This document shows, one piece after another, positions 9,661 through 23,076 of a stretch of 64,000 bases of DNA. The notes under the pieces were generated by a model. That model was not told where the DNA came from. It worked only from the letters and a program-made list of their open reading frames with translations, and did no database searches. The DNA comes from Cucumis sativus (lineage: Eukaryota; Streptophyta; Magnoliopsida; Cucurbitales; Cucurbitaceae), in NCBI RefSeq assembly GCF_000004075.3, contig NC_026655.2, positions 21,685,489 to 21,749,488 of the forward strand. Reading direction: 5' to 3'. The translations under genes and the position numbers were made by a program. Each line of letters starts with the position of its first letter. The first letter of the stretch is position 1.

Positions 9661-12600
9661 TATCTATACAAATCCTTATCTTGTTCCTTTTATTTTTCTA
9701 ATACCTCTATGATAATAACAAGTGATCCAACGATTCTATTGGGCAGCTCAGCTACATAGTTGAACACTTCCACACACCTTGAAACTTGTTTTCTTTAGGC
9801 CTATAATTTTATTCAAATGTCTTCTAGAGAAAATGAGAAAGAAGAGGCGTCTATTGACGTCAAATTGAAAATTCCCTTCTGCTCTTATATGGGGGAAGAT
9901 CAAAGCTAAGCTCCATTAAGGTATGACTTATTTAAGGTGTCCCAGTGTGGTAATTTAAAGCATCAAATAGCTTTTTAGTTGAATATTGAACTAAACCAAA
10001 AAGTCATTGTTCGACTCCTACGAATAGGAACGATCTTGTAATTTTCTGTTCTGGGTTTCTTAAGTATTTTAGCATTTGATGAATAGGATGGTAGCTTTAC
10101 ACTAATCTCCTTCTTATGAAAAGTACATAAATATTCGGTGGTGGGTAAGAAGAGCAAGATCATGTTTGAAATTACTTTCAAGGGCTTAAAATCACTTTTT
10201 AAGCACTTCAAATATCAGGTTTCTTTTCTAATGATCTTGAAAGCTCAAGATTTTTGTTAGTGAAACAGATGATTGTGTTAAAAAATTTGAACTTATGAGT
10301 GTTATTATTATTCTACAAACTATTCTATGATACTTTCAAGTAGTTTTAATAGGAAGGGCGAAACTCGAACTTGTCTAGATTTTGGTGCTTTGATGTCATT
10401 ACGAAAAATAACAAGAAAAAAAAGATTACAAGTAATAAATTCGGTAAAGTAAAAATAAATAAATATCATAAATAATTGGACATGTTAGAATTTTTTAGAG
10501 ACAAAATTAAAGGTTAATGTTCTTGATTTTTTAAAGATGATTTTGAAATTTAAAGACTAGTGCAAAATGGATAGTTGAGAGATCTAAAGTTTAATGAAAT
10601 AGACTAAATTTAAGTTATGTTTAATTAGAGTTGCAAAATCTTAGAACCAATTTGAACTTAGCTAATTAAATTTATCCCACTAATTCTATAAATTTTACCT
10701 AAAATGTTCTCAAACTTTATACTAACATCAACAATCAACCGTTTCATTTGACCTCCAATACATGAGGCATCCTACAAATAAGTACACAAAAGTTAATAAA
10801 AGCAATCAAAATCTCTTAAAAAGTACGTCAATCTCAATGCGTAATCATTCAAAACTCGACTGAGATTTGAAACCTTACCATAATCTTATGGTTAATCTTA
10901 AGAAACCTGACCAAGAACTTTGACGAGGGAAGTCCATTCTCGTATTTGGTGGGAGGATTTTTCCCATTGGATCCTTTTCTTAGACAGATTTTTCTTGTTC
11001 TCTTCTTCCCTAATTACTTAAAGAAAAAGAAAGAAGAAGAAAAAAAAGATATATAAAGGGTATTTATTGTTCGAGAACCTAATGTATGTTGATTTGAGAT
11101 TAAAAAAAGAAGTAATAATTAGGTACATCTCGACATATGTATACCATTTTTATCACACAAATAAAAAATAATAATGACTATATATTTCAAAAAAATGTAA
11201 GAAGGAAAAATGTGATTAGACAATTTACCTAGATGCACAAAAATAGATGGTGTCCAAGATGCACCTAAATACTTTTAGAAAATAACAAAAGTTCATGTGT
11301 TACCTCATATGAAATGTAATTTCATCAAGGAATATATGTAGAAAGTAGGTCTCATTGATTACATTTGTTGTTGCATGTTTACATGTGTTTCTTAATAATA
11401 GTAACTCGCTAGGTTGATCTTTAAATCTATAATCAAATCACACAATCTAATTAAAAAACGAAGGTGCTTATTGATTGTCGTACTTTGAAATTAGGTGAGA
11501 CCGACTACCTTTACCATTACAAATATCGTTTGTGATTGCATGAGAATTATGAATTTGTCCTAGAATACTTACTATTTTCTTTATCTTTATCATTACCATT
11601 ATCGCTTAGGGTCAAACAAGAAAGCAAAATTGTGACAAATTCGTAATTATAAATAAAAACGACCAATAACAATCCAATTAGCTAATCTATCAATAGAATT
11701 TGATTACATCTTGATAAACATTACCTAAATGCTCAATTATAGTTATTTACGAAAAGTTGTAAATATGTTAGTATGATAATTATAATATGTAGCACTTTTA
11801 GAAATAATAATTAAGTGTATAATAACATTTTTTTAAAAGAATGTTAATAGACTCGTAAACTATCAAACCAATATTTTCAATTTGGACTATCAATAAAAAA
11901 AATTTGTTACAGATAGACTTCGCTAGATTTTGTTATATTTACAAATTTTTTAAAAAAGTATTATTATACATATACTAATATTTTAAATTTGATTATTATA
12001 TTTAAAACAAAATAGGTTATTTTTGTTTCTTTTTCTAAATTGCAAAACCAGATTGGTTGTGCATGTGGAGGAAATATAATAAAATCATAATCTAAGATTG
12101 TATATATATATATATGTGTGTCTCTTTCTTAAGTTTTCTAAATTTTAAATTAGAATACACTTGTACTACTCAACTTAGATTTTAAAGAAATTATGGAAAT
12201 TAAAGTTTTTACCATATAAAATTTAATAACAATTTTTTTTAAAAAAAAGGGGTGGAATCCTAAAAAAATAACAAATTTGACAAAATATTTATCAATTGTA
12301 GCAAAATTTTAAATTTTATTATTAACAAATATCCTCAATACGTGTCATTGATAGTAATAGAAGTCTACCAGTTTTTATCATGGATAGAATAAAAAAAAAT
12401 TGTTGTAACTTGTAAATATTTTAATTTACAAACTTAATTTTTATTCATATCAAAATTCAAAATCAAACAAAAGATTCGCATAGATGCTAACTTTAATGAA
12501 CCAAACAAGGGTAGAGTACACTTTCCAACTCGTTGCCAAACAAGAAAACACAATGTGGTAGTTCAAGATCTATAAAATAAAATTACATTGTAAAATCTCA

Positions 12601-13380
12601 AATGTTAAAGGAAAATTGCATCAAATGACCAAAACATTTAGGAAAAACCAGCCCATGACACCAATTTTTTGCATATTGCGAATATAGATATCAGTCAGTT
12701 ATCAGATGGTAATCATAAGTTATCAGAAAGTAATCATAGGACTATCAGATGGTCATCACTTAAATTTTTTTATTTTTTTTATTTACAAATAAATACAAAA
12801 CAATCCCTCCAGGAAGAGACCAAATCCACTTCCACTAAAGGACATGCCCTTTGCCCATACCACAACGATCTCAGCTAGGTCATTTATAGTCGAGGTTCTC
12901 CAATGTGCCCCCTCTCTCCATTCAATAGATAAAGTCAAATTGTTTGAGTCCACGAAACTAACACCTATTCTATAGAAATTAAAAGAGGGCAATAAAATAT
13001 ACATTACTTCAAGCTTCTTCAAAAGCACGTTAGAAGTCAAGATTCATTCTATGAACATTTGCGACATTCTTAACCAAGTGTTATAATACAACTTGTTAGT
13101 AAACCAAAGATTTTATATCAATAGAAATAATTGTCTCACTTGTATATCTATTATGGTTCTCTTACCTAATTTGCATGAAACTTTGGTTATATTTTCAAGT
13201 ACGAATACTTTTACTCAAATGTAAAAGACAAATGAAAAGTCTGAAAAAGAAAAAAAGAAGACCTTTGGCATCAAAGACATTTAATATCCAAAGCGTGCTT
13301 TTAAGAGGGGTGGTTTGTGAACATCCAACGTGCTCAACCATGAACGGAGAGAGATTTTTGAGAGAGTGAGAGCGATCCAC
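9661..13380. other. Spacer after CRR2-like gene
   Basis: AT-rich sequence with no supported gene. It contains a repeat at 12250-12430. At 12690-12760 a short motif (TATCAGATGGT, AGTAATCATA) recurs two or three times. Confidence 0.6.
12250..12430. repeat. Dispersed AT-rich repeat with GATAG..AGAAGTCTA motif
   Basis: The segment contains ATTTATCAATTGTAGCAAAA, then TGATAGTAATAGAAGTCTACC, then a stretch ending in TTGTAAATATTTTAA. A related arrangement (TCTATTAGTGTCTATCACTG..TTTTGCTATATTTTGTAAAT) is found at 62510-62620 and a weaker one near 11890-11960. I recall such AGAAGTCTATC-type repeats as common in cucurbit genomes. It may be a MITE-like element; I could not define its ends. Confidence 0.5.
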
Positions 13381-13522
13381 CTGGAAATTGAAGAAAAAGG
13401 CAAGTTTAGAGAGATTATCATAAAACGTAAACCATAAACCCATAGATTCCTTTGTTCTTCTCTTCTCTCTCTTACCTGTATCATCTCCTTCTCCATTCTT
13501 CTTCTTTTTCTTCCCATCATTC

Positions 13523-16500
13523 ATGGCTGGCGCTTCTTGAATCTGCCTGGCAGGTATTACCCTTTTCTTCCTTTTATCTTTTCTTATGCTTTCTTGTTCT
13601 TTTCCGCCTTAGATTTGATCTTGGTTTTCGACGCACCAACCCCATTATATATTTTAACTTCCTCCACTACTGTACTCTGGTTGCTGTTTACATCGTGCTG
13701 TGGATTGAGTTTTCAATTTCTTATGTTGAATGTCAAGTGGGTTTTCATTTGGGTGTCTTCCCCTTTTGTATTTTACTCTGAATCTTGCTAAATTGGGTTG
13801 TTGATTTGAGACTGACATTGGGGTTTTGATGTAATTTTGAGGTGAATTTCATTTCCTACTGTTGATTTGAAATAGGATCTATATTGTTGATAGCTAATTG
13901 CTTCTTCGTTTGAGGTCCTTTGATGTGAGCTATGAATACCCTTTTTCTTTTTTCAGATTTTTTTTCCAATTGGATGGTTTCCTTTAAATTTGTTGGCAGT
14001 ATTGGCTTGCTGGATTATTGAATTACACTATGTTTCTTTATACATCTGGTACTTCTTTTTAAGGATTTTCTTTTTCCTACATTATGCAGTATCTAATCAC
14101 AAATTTCAGTGATTTTCAACTCGCTTGTATTGGAAGCTTCATCATCCATGAAAGTGTTTTCTTCTTATCTGGACTACCATTTATACTTTTGGAAAGAGCA
14201 GGATGGCTGAGCAAGTACAAGATCCAGGTTTGCTTTTTTGCTTCTTTTAGTAAATCTTCACCATAAATTTTTCATAACTGCAAGTTCTTATGGATATTTA
14301 AGCAATGGTTGATATATGAATTAGATTTGATTTTGTTAGTGATTCTTAATATCTTATCCTAATTGATTATGAGCTAGATTAGAACTTAAACTAGCTTTGA
14401 TTATCTTTTCTTTTTAATCTCAAACAAAGAAATAACAGGAAGTCAGAAAGTAATAAGGATTTCAAGCTTTACTTTAAATTGATTATTTTTTTTGTAAAAA
14501 AAGAATGTTAAATTGCAAATTTGGTCCTGATGGTTTGAAGAAAGTTAGAATTTAGTCCTTTGGTTTTATTGAACTCCCACAAATAGTTCCTATGATCATG
14601 ACAATTTTTTGGGATTTTATCAAACTATAGAGACAAAAATTCTAACTTTCTCCAAACGAAAGGAACCATATTTGTAATTTTAGCAAAAAAAAGAACAAAA
14701 AGGAAGGAAAGAAACAAAATTGTTTCTCATTGATTACCATATTGACAATAGTACTGATACTTATGAATGCAGATAAAGTCCCTACCAACTAGGTTTTCCA
14801 CCCAGTAATTACAGTTCAACTCAATAATTATGTAACTAACTTTAATTATGGATGCATTATTTTCAGTTGTGGTATAACTTTTTTTCTGCTTTTTTCAGGC
14901 GAAGAATAACAGTCCTGCTGCTCAAGGAAAATGTATTTCACGCCTACTACTTTATCATTTTGGTGTTAATCTTCCAGTTATGCTTGTTTCTTATCCTGTC
15001 TTCAAGCGTATGGGCATGAGAAGCACTCTTCCATTGCCATCCTGGTATCTTCAGGTTCTTTGTCATAAAGCATATAATTTAGGTTTTATTTATCTAGCTA
15101 GGCTTAGTTTACTTTCACTTTTTTCTTAGCTTGGACCATTCCACTATCTTCTCTAAATTTAATTTTGTTTTCTGTATCATTAAATGTAGGAAAGTAGTTT
15201 TCGGCCAGATAATATTCTACTTTATTATTGAGGATTTTGTTTTCTACTGGGGCATAGAATTTTGCACACCAAATGGCTGTACAAGAATGTCCACAGCGTC
15301 CATCACGAGTGAGATTTATAAATGAAAATTCATGTATATTCTGCTGTGCCCCATGATAAAATTGTCTTAGATTGTTTTATGGTTCTTTGCAGATATGCTA
15401 CACCTTTCGGACTAACATCTGAATACGCTCACCCTGCCGAGATCCTGTTCCTTGGATTTGCTACAATCATCGGTCCTGCTCTTACTGGTCCCCATCTATT
15501 TACCCTGTGGTTATGGATGGTGGTTAGAGTCCTGGAGACAGTTGAGGCTCATTGTGGTTACGATTTTCCTTGGAGCCCTTCAAACTTCATACCTTTGTAT
15601 GGGGGTGAGTCGATTAGAATTTGTAATGTTTTAAAAAGAATAAGTCATAATGTATGTATCTATTGTTCCTGAACTCAGCTTTGCTCTTTCTCTACAGTGC
15701 TTATTTTCATGATTATCATCACCGACTGCTTTATACGAAATCTGGCAACTACTCATCAACATTCACTTACATGGATTGGTAAGTTTTAGTCCATAAATGG
15801 TCCAACCATTTATTTTATATGTATACATTATTGATTTGAACTTCATAGCATTAAAACCAGTTTTGTGGGAAACTGATGTACTTCCATTCAATAGTTTTTC
15901 ATGTCTATTTCCATGGATGCGAAATCTTTGTAGTACTTGTAGGACAAAAGGGGTGTTTGAATAATAATGAGATGATTACAGATGCACCCAACATTCCTTG
16001 GTCCCTTTCCTCTATCCATTTAAACCGATGGTTTCATTTCATCTTTTACATTGGTGGGTTAACATAACTAAGACATTTTGATATGTAGATTATGTGTGGA
16101 AAATGTTTACTCTCTTAGCTGCACTGTACTTTATTGTATTTTGGTGGAAAGGTATTAATCAGTGACTTGATGTGATGCCCTCACTTTGGGTTGTGATGGT
16201 CAGGAAGTATGCTTGGACAGAATAAATTCCACATCTTGAAGTCTTTTAACCCAATACGATCTTAAGGTGGATTATTGAGTGGTTAAGATGGGAGAGAAGG
16301 AAATTTTGATTTTGGAAATGAGAGTTGGAGAACCATCATTGCATACATGTCCAAGAATTCACTTCTTAATGCTATTTTTCCCCAATATTATCTGGAAGTT
16401 AACTTTTGAGTGGATCTGATGGAGAATAAAAGCAAAATTGATTGTGAAGATATGTTGAGTTCTTATTGAAAAAGAAATCAAGTGCTGTGAGAGACATAGT

Positions 16501-16830
16501 GGCCACTTCAAGTAGGGAGTTGGAGAGCTGTTGTATTCTATTTTTATCATGTTGAAAGATTCTAGTTTTATCTCGATAGAGTAAAAAGGACAATGGATTC
16601 TACAAGTTGTACAACTGTGTCTTTGTGTTCTAAAGAAAATCATACCTATATGCATTTTTCTTCTTTTACGTTCTTTTGCTTCTTCGTGTCCATTTATTAT
16701 CGATAATTTCTATGCAATGGAACAAAAGACAAATACTGAAGTGGATATTTTGGCTTCTTTGATTGGCAGGATATTTGGAACTGACAAAGGCTTCAGAAAC
16801 TTGGAAGCTATAAAAAAGGCAGAAAATTGA
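13523..16830 (+). CDS. SMO2: Methylsterol monooxygenase 2 (C-4 sterol methyl oxidase), seven exons, three one-base frame breaks
   Basis: This encodes an ER membrane non-haem di-iron oxidase that removes the second C-4 methyl group in plant sterol synthesis. Exons by splice sites and homology are 13523-13553, 14090-14227, 14899-15044, 15190-15308, 15393-15604, 15698-15778 and 16770-16830. Recognisable segments include NFSDFQLACIGSF, AKNNSPAAQ, FIIEDFVFYWG, EYAHPAEILF and a final GTDKGFRNLE. The three His boxes (HX3H in exon 4, HX2HH at its end, HX2HH in exon 6) are present at DNA level. Exon 1 has one extra base between the ATG and the conserved LLESAWQ. Exon 4 has one G too few at 15249-15252, just before the first His box. 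Exon 5 ends in a G run (15601-15605) one base short for the junction. With these allowances the protein is about 262 residues, the family's size, and no other damage is visible. Either the assembly has indel errors or the gene is freshly broken. Confidence 0.82.
14511..14680. repeat. Fold-back (MITE-like) inverted repeat in SMO2 intron 2
   Basis: The left arm from 14511 (AATTGCAAATTTGGTCC then GAAGAAAGTTAGAATTTAGTCC) is the imperfect reverse complement of the right arm ending near 14679 (ATTCTAACTTTCTCC then GGAACCATATTTGTAATT). Arms are about 50-80 bases with a short centre. This is a small non-coding fold-back element of a type seen in many plants. Confidence 0.7.
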
Positions 16831-19800
16831 TGATGAGATAATAGAGAGCTGTTGAAAAAGTCGGGTAAATTCAAGATAGGTTTCTAATCTATAGCAACAT
16901 TTGAAAAGGTTTAGTTCTTCTGTATCCCCTTTTCTTGTGTGCCATTATGTGTTTTGCTGTCTTCTTCTTCTTTTTTTGTTGTTTAAATGTCAGTATTCTT
17001 TTCCTGAATCTAATGAAGTGCTGGCTGTGGAACTTGGCTTGTCATTTTCTTTTAGTTCAGTTTAACACATTTTGTGGTTCATGTTTCAGTTGGCTTATTT
17101 TAAGAAACTTAATTAGCATGAACCATGGAGCAGAACATGATTGTGTTTTAATCTCTTACGAACTTAATCATAGTTTTATGTTGGTTGTGGAAGAGGTTGA
17201 TGTTCATGCCTTAATGCAACAAGTCATATTGAGAGAACTTTTTGGCACTTATGAAATTGAAAGATAACGGTTAAAATGTTGTTTTGGTACTCCACTTAGA
17301 GTTATTGACCAATTTTAGGATCTATATTTTAAATTTTTTTATCATGAAGGCAAGTTTATTAATTGAATCATGAAGGTATTTTTAATGATTAACAAATAGA
17401 GTTCCCTTCTTTTATTAAGTAATAATAATATAGTGCATTTGCTCATTGTTAACTTAGATTACTTTTAGAGAATGAAGTCTCAAGTATGTTTCAATCTTAA
17501 GTGATAAAAGAGGGTTGAGTGTGGTGAAAACTTGATCTCCGAATCAAAGGTGATTGGTTGGAGACAAAGAGGAGATCGGTCAGAGTTGGTTTAGGAAAAA
17601 TTCAAATCGTAAAATCAATCTTCATTATGAGTTTGCATGATAGATATTTTCGATTTTGACACTAGATTACAATAAACAAATACATTGTCCCCGCATTCAA
17701 AGTATCATGTGGTGATTTTTGGTGCCATGGCTATTCATCTTTCATGGTTGAAGGAGGTCGGAGGTCAATGTTGGCTAGTCGTGGGAAGCTCGAAAACCTA
17801 CTACCTACGACCTCCTTCAATCATCTTCAACCATGAAGGATAAATAGCCATTGCACCAAAAGCCACATGTCATTTTGAAAAATACCCACCTAACCGATGC
17901 AAATTATAAAATTTTTAATTAAAATTTACAATTATAAATAGCTACAACACAAGCGTACAATTTACAATTTAAAAGTAACTACTACTATTCGACACATCAA
18001 GTACTTAGCAGCGACCTCCCCTTGCCTTGCCTAATGGCACCTTTTCATTTAACCTATGGAAGGAAAATTTAAAATGTAAAGTAATAGCTAAGTGAGTGGC
18101 AAGAATTTAGAAATACGTTTGGAAAATACAATTACTTACAATAAAAGCTTTCTTACTTTTAGAAACGTCTTAACATCTCATTTCGCGTTAAATAACACAA
18201 TATTCACATTAGCGTCTGCTTAGTCCTAATGCCTGGATATAACTTCCTCAATGCAAGGATCACTGTGAAGATTACTACTTCACCATCAACATCCCTACAT
18301 ACCCTCGTTTAATACCAATTGCTCTGGGATTGACTTGAACACGAACCACTCAACACGTTTAGTCATCCTTCTACAAGCGAATCAACCTCTACTTTTTATG
18401 TGTACATAATAGTTAGCTTTTGATTAGGAATAAGACTAATAGTTTTGTATACATACAAGCATCACAATAATATAACTTCACAAACATAGACATACTTCAA
18501 ATTAGTCATGTTCTTTCATATGTATATATGAGATTACAGTATGAGCATATCTAACAACGTGACAATATAACAAAATAACTTTGGTGGTAAAAATTTTTTT
18601 CAAAAGTTTGCTTTTCTTTCGAAGAGTCGCTCACTCAGCTGAGGTTTCCTTTTTCCCTTTTTCTTCTTACCGTTTAGCTCTTCTTCCCTCTTGTTGTCGG
18701 GTCCTACAACGAACTTTCACCTTTTACTCCTCTTATCCAAACACTTGAATTAGTCCTTCTTCAAACCTATTTATACGTCCATCAAATTAGGTTAGTCAGC
18801 ATTATATTTCTCCTAATCTCAACAGCTCCTACTTAGTGCGTTGCACGTGTTAGTTTAGTATTCTTCTTAAACCATGTTTAACTTAAAATTAACCTATATT
18901 TAGCATACTAATCATTTAGGTTAAACACTTAACCGATTTCTTCTCACCTAGCTCGTCACGTGATTATTAGTTAAGTGTTCGTTGTTGCCTTCCCTTTTAG
19001 CGTTATCTTGTAGTACTGCGTTGCCTTTCTTCACAATACGTTTGATTTCTTTGTATTTTGCCCATTTCCTCGTGTTATCTCAAGACGCCTACTCAAGCTT
19101 AATTCCGCTAACTTCAAAATATAATTTACAAGAAAGTCCTCTATTAAAACGTGGGTTTCACATTCGTAATTATATTAATTTACATTGTTTTTCCTATTTT
19201 GGTCGATATTTGGAATTTATAATTCAAGTCCATTAAGCCACTTAATACTTTCTCGTTTTTTTCGCAAATATTAAACCAGTTAAAAGGGGTTCAGTCTTTC
19301 GAACTTGAAAACTGATATCAAACTAGTAGATGGGGCTTGTTTGAGTCCCCTTTCTCCCTCAATTTCATCAACAAAGGCAAACATGATTACATAAAATGAG
19401 AATAGACTAATCACTTATTATGGTCATAATTATCCCATTAAATATGCATTTCCTTTCCTTTTTATATCACTTTAAAGTTTAATGTTTGACATTTGAATCA
19501 CCCACTTCATATATTTGACTTTGAAATAGCCCATTGGCATCTTCATACATCATCAACCAATTCATAATGTAATTAAGGCTATTTAATTCTTTTAGCTACA
19601 GTTCCAAAGCCAAACACATAATAGAGTTTCTTCAGAATTCCCCTTTCATCCTTCAATTATATATGAATTCCAATAATGTAATGGTTTGGTGCTTAATTAT
19701 ACTTTAATACGTTATCATTTAGTTCCAATAATCGAAGTGTTTTTTTATTTAGTTTGCTTTCAAAATTTAACCCAAATATTGAAAGAAATAAATTTTGGAG

Positions 19801-21115
19801 CTTAATCTCAGCATCACAATTTGCAATATTTTTTTAATTGGACCATCAAACTTACAATTTGTCAGATACTGTAAGTTTAAAAGATCTAGTTTTAACATTT
19901 TTTTAATTTAGGGGTCCAATTGTTATGATTGAGAGTTTGGAGTGTAAATATAACTACAATTATAATTATATACTCTAGGGATGTTTTTTTTTTGCACTTT
20001 ATCCTAAAATTTAATGTTGAATAATACATATCCTTTTTTTCTCGCTGTATTCCTTAATATTACTCACTTTTTTACACATATTCTCCAAACTTCTACAAAT
20101 CATTTCATGATATAGATCTAAAAACCTAAAAAGTTCCGTGAGTAATGATCTGCCAATTACTTTCTCATTAACACAACACCTCGTTCACTATAATCAACAA
20201 GCTACAGGAACAAGAGAATGTGTATGAGAGAGAGAATCAGTATAAAGAAAAAAGTTCCCAAGAGAAATTTGAAGAGAAGAGGTAATTATAGACTATTTGT
20301 CCTAACAAATCTAAATGTGATCTCCTCATATTACCATAGCAAAAAAGAAATTGGTGCCTAAGCTGTTTTTTCTTTAATGTTTTTACCTTATATAAATATC
20401 TTACAAATCTTCTAAAATTTTAAGAGAAAATTAAATCCGTATATATTATTTATAAAAATTAAGCATTTTCTTCAAAGAAAAAAAAAACATTTGGTTACTT
20501 TAAATTATGAGGACGTCACTTAACAAATCTCAAAGACAAATCAGAGTCATTTCGACGTCACTCGAAAGAATATTAACCGTCCAAAAAGCCACCCTTTCAA
20601 ACCTCAAATAAATTGACAATTAACTATAATTAATTTCAATTTCCATCTAAATTTGAATTAATGAAACCTCCTTCCCTTGAGAAGAAGGAGCATTCAATAT
20701 AAGTTCAAATATAGTTTCATCCTATAAAATGCCATTCATCAATCCACAATACTAAACCAATCATCAAAATATAATTCTATAAAAAATAACCCTAGACAAC
20801 AATAACGATAACGATAAGATATTTGATGTATAATTTTATATGAAAATTTTGAGAAATCCATGAGAATGCATTGACATTGATAATTGATAATTGATATTGA
20901 TAACTTTTTAATTACACTTTTGTTTTGTTTGTTTTTTCTTTTCAAAAAGATAAAAAGATTCTCAAGAAGAGAAATTACCTAAAATAAAACTCCATTTTCC
21001 CTTTTCTAATTTCTAGAAGAAGAAAAAAAAAACTTCTTTTAATCTGAAATATTCAAATTAAATTCTTTGTACTAAATGGGGAAAAAAAGAAAAGAAAAGA
21101 AAAGAAAAAGAGATA
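16831..21115. other. Spacer between SMO2 and the PP2C gene
   Basis: The first part is the SMO2 3' untranslated region. An inverted repeat lies at 17695-17880. From about 18000 to 19250 the sequence is less AT-rich and carries a minus-strand TATAAATAGG (18766-18775). It may be a decayed LTR, but I found no termini. The stretch 20640-21115 is AT-rich and includes the 3' end of the PP2C transcript. No other gene is supported. Confidence 0.55.
17695..17880. repeat. Imperfect inverted repeat (hairpin-forming)
   Basis: The left arm (about 17695-17764, with CATGGCTATTCATCTTTCAT and GGTTGAAGGAGGTCGGAGG) is the imperfect reverse complement of the right arm (about 17803-17880, with CCTCCTTCAATCATC and AACCATGAAGGATAAATAGC). 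Arms of about 65-75 bases enclose a loop of about 40 bases. It could be a fold-back transposon or a young hairpin-RNA locus. Confidence 0.7.
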
Positions 21116-22744
21116 CTAAGGGTAAGCGTCCCTCTTAAGGTCCACCACAACAACGCTCACGTTGTCCGTACTGTGCCTAGCCAACGCCAGCTTCGTCAGC
21201 AGCATCGACGCATCGTTGCAGGCCTTGTCGGCGTTTCCTCTCTCTTCCCCTTCTGCTGCTGTCTCCGCCTCACTCGACGGCGACACCGGCGACCTCTCCT
21301 CCGCCTTCCCTCTCAAGCACATGCTTGCCACTCCACACGCCGTCTCATTCGGCACCACATCCCATAGTCCATCGCTCCCTAATATCAAACACTCATCCTC
21401 CGCCGTACGATTCGTTATCGTCACCTCTGGTTCCGATATCACATACGGTTTCAGATAATTATCGCCTGAAATAAATCAAATTCATCGTTAGAGTTTTGTT
21501 GTTCGGTGGGTTAAAGTCAGCGCCTCGTTGATTTGATTTTTGCTTACCTATGGCTCTTGACATGGCGAGAACTCCAAGGACTCTCGGTCCGTCCCAGTAA
21601 ATCACTCGTCCGCCGGCTTCCTCGATCCGGCTAAGTTCATCGGGACGATCCGGCTGTAAGATTTTAAAACAGTTGATTATTGGAAATTGAAAATCGGAGG
21701 ATTAATCAATTAATTAGCACTTAAATCTGAGTACTAACCTTGTGATCGGAGGAGAGAGGGATGGCCTTTCCGTTACGGCAGAGAACGGCTCTGGAATCGC
21801 CGCAGTTGGCCACGATGATCTTATCCGGCGTCACAATTGCGACAACGGCGGTAGATCCAACGGCATCGCAATCCGGCGACTGTAGTTCGCATCTACAGTT
21901 CGCAACCACTTCTTCATTGTTTCGCGCCACAACTTCGTTGTCCATTCTCCAGAAGATTCTCTTCATAGTACGGTCCCACCGCGACGCCGTCTCCGCCTCT
22001 GTCTCCGCCGCACCGGCGGCGTCTTCCTTCTCATCCTTATCTAGCTCATCTTTTACCAGTTCATGCAGCCGCTCCTTACACCTCATCGCCACCTAACACA
22101 CCGGAAAAACCTCCCGTAAATATCCCCAAAAATTCGCCGTAAAAGAAGAAAGTCAATGACCTAATTATTTTACTACCAAGTTGCAATTCCTTTTGTTTCT
22201 TCTACTAATCAAACAGAAATTAAAGCTAATTAACTACAGTTCAAGAGAATAATTAAGTAATTAGAGATCTTACATGAGAACAGCCATGGCCGTCGTAAAC
22301 ACCGAAGAAGTGCAACATATCACTAGCTCTCTTCTCCGTATAACAGAGCGATGGATGAACCGCCACCGCATCCTCCATCTCTCTCCTCCTTCCACAAACA
22401 GAAGAGAATCCAAATTTCGGAACCACTACCCCACAAGAAGATTCCCTAGACAGAGGAATCGAAACCTCCTTGGTCGAAACCTCTCCAACCACAAATCTCC
22501 CAACGGTTTCTTCTTCTCCCGAATCACAATTCTGAACCGCGTTATCACAATCTCTAGAAATGGACGTAGCTCGATCCTCCAGCTTCTGCCGTTTCGAAAC
22601 AGTCTCCGTCTCGGACGGATCAACCCTGGTAACAAATTTACATCTCCTGATCTCCATTCTCCGACGTCTAGCCACTCGCGAGCTCGGCTCACAAGAAGAC
22701 GACGCCTCACTCTCACTCATAACTTTACAACAAATCTCCTCCAT
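21116..22744 (-). CDS. HAI2: Clade-A protein phosphatase 2C, HAI type (abscisic acid signalling)
   Basis: This is a Mg/Mn-dependent Ser/Thr phosphatase and a likely negative regulator of ABA signalling that dephosphorylates SnRK2 kinases and is blocked by ABA-bound PYR/PYL receptors. Four exons on the minus strand, 22744-22274, 22092-21739, 21653-21548 and 21465-21116, splice with GT..AG ends to 426 residues without any frame problem. Motifs include FGVYDGHG (about 147-154), CGDSRAVL (about 254), SRAIGD (307-312), GSDGLWD (340-346) and [12 protein letters not shown] near the C-terminus. Trp295 in VIYWDGPR is the residue that senses ABA-bound receptors in clade A. The N-terminus is Ser/Arg/Lys-rich ([15 protein letters not shown]), as in the HAI group. 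The product resembles Arabidopsis HAI1/HAI2/HAI3; the choice of HAI2 rests on SMO2 being its neighbour here and is not certain. An ABRE cluster upstream fits ABA induction. Confidence 0.93.
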
Positions 22745-23076
22745 TACTAATTCAACAAATCTCCCCTCCCTTCCCTTGCCTAGCCTCAGCCGCAGTGCAA
22801 TTGATTAAATTTAAAGCCGGCCACGGAATTGAAATTAAAAAAGAAAAAAAAAAAAAAACAACAACGAAGGGAAAGCAGATGAAAAGAGAAGAGTGGTTCC
22901 GGCGGAGGGAGGATGGTTTAAAAAGGAAGGTGAGATAGAAAAGAAGGGGAAATAGGAAAAATAGAGATTAGGGGAAGAGAGAGTGAGAAAGATGGAAGGA
23001 GGTGGTAAAGTGCGTGACGTAGTGGAAAGGGAAATGAGAGCCGTTGATTGAGAAAGAGTGGTTTGATCGGAAGAAG

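Noticed and set aside
20739-20945. 68-codon minus-strand frame downstream of the PP2C gene
   Set aside because: AT-rich low-complexity sequence in the 3' flank with no recognisable protein.
22426-22750. Overlapping frames on both strands at the PP2C first exon
   Set aside because: They are shadows of the GC-rich, Arg/Ser-rich exon 1 of the PP2C gene.
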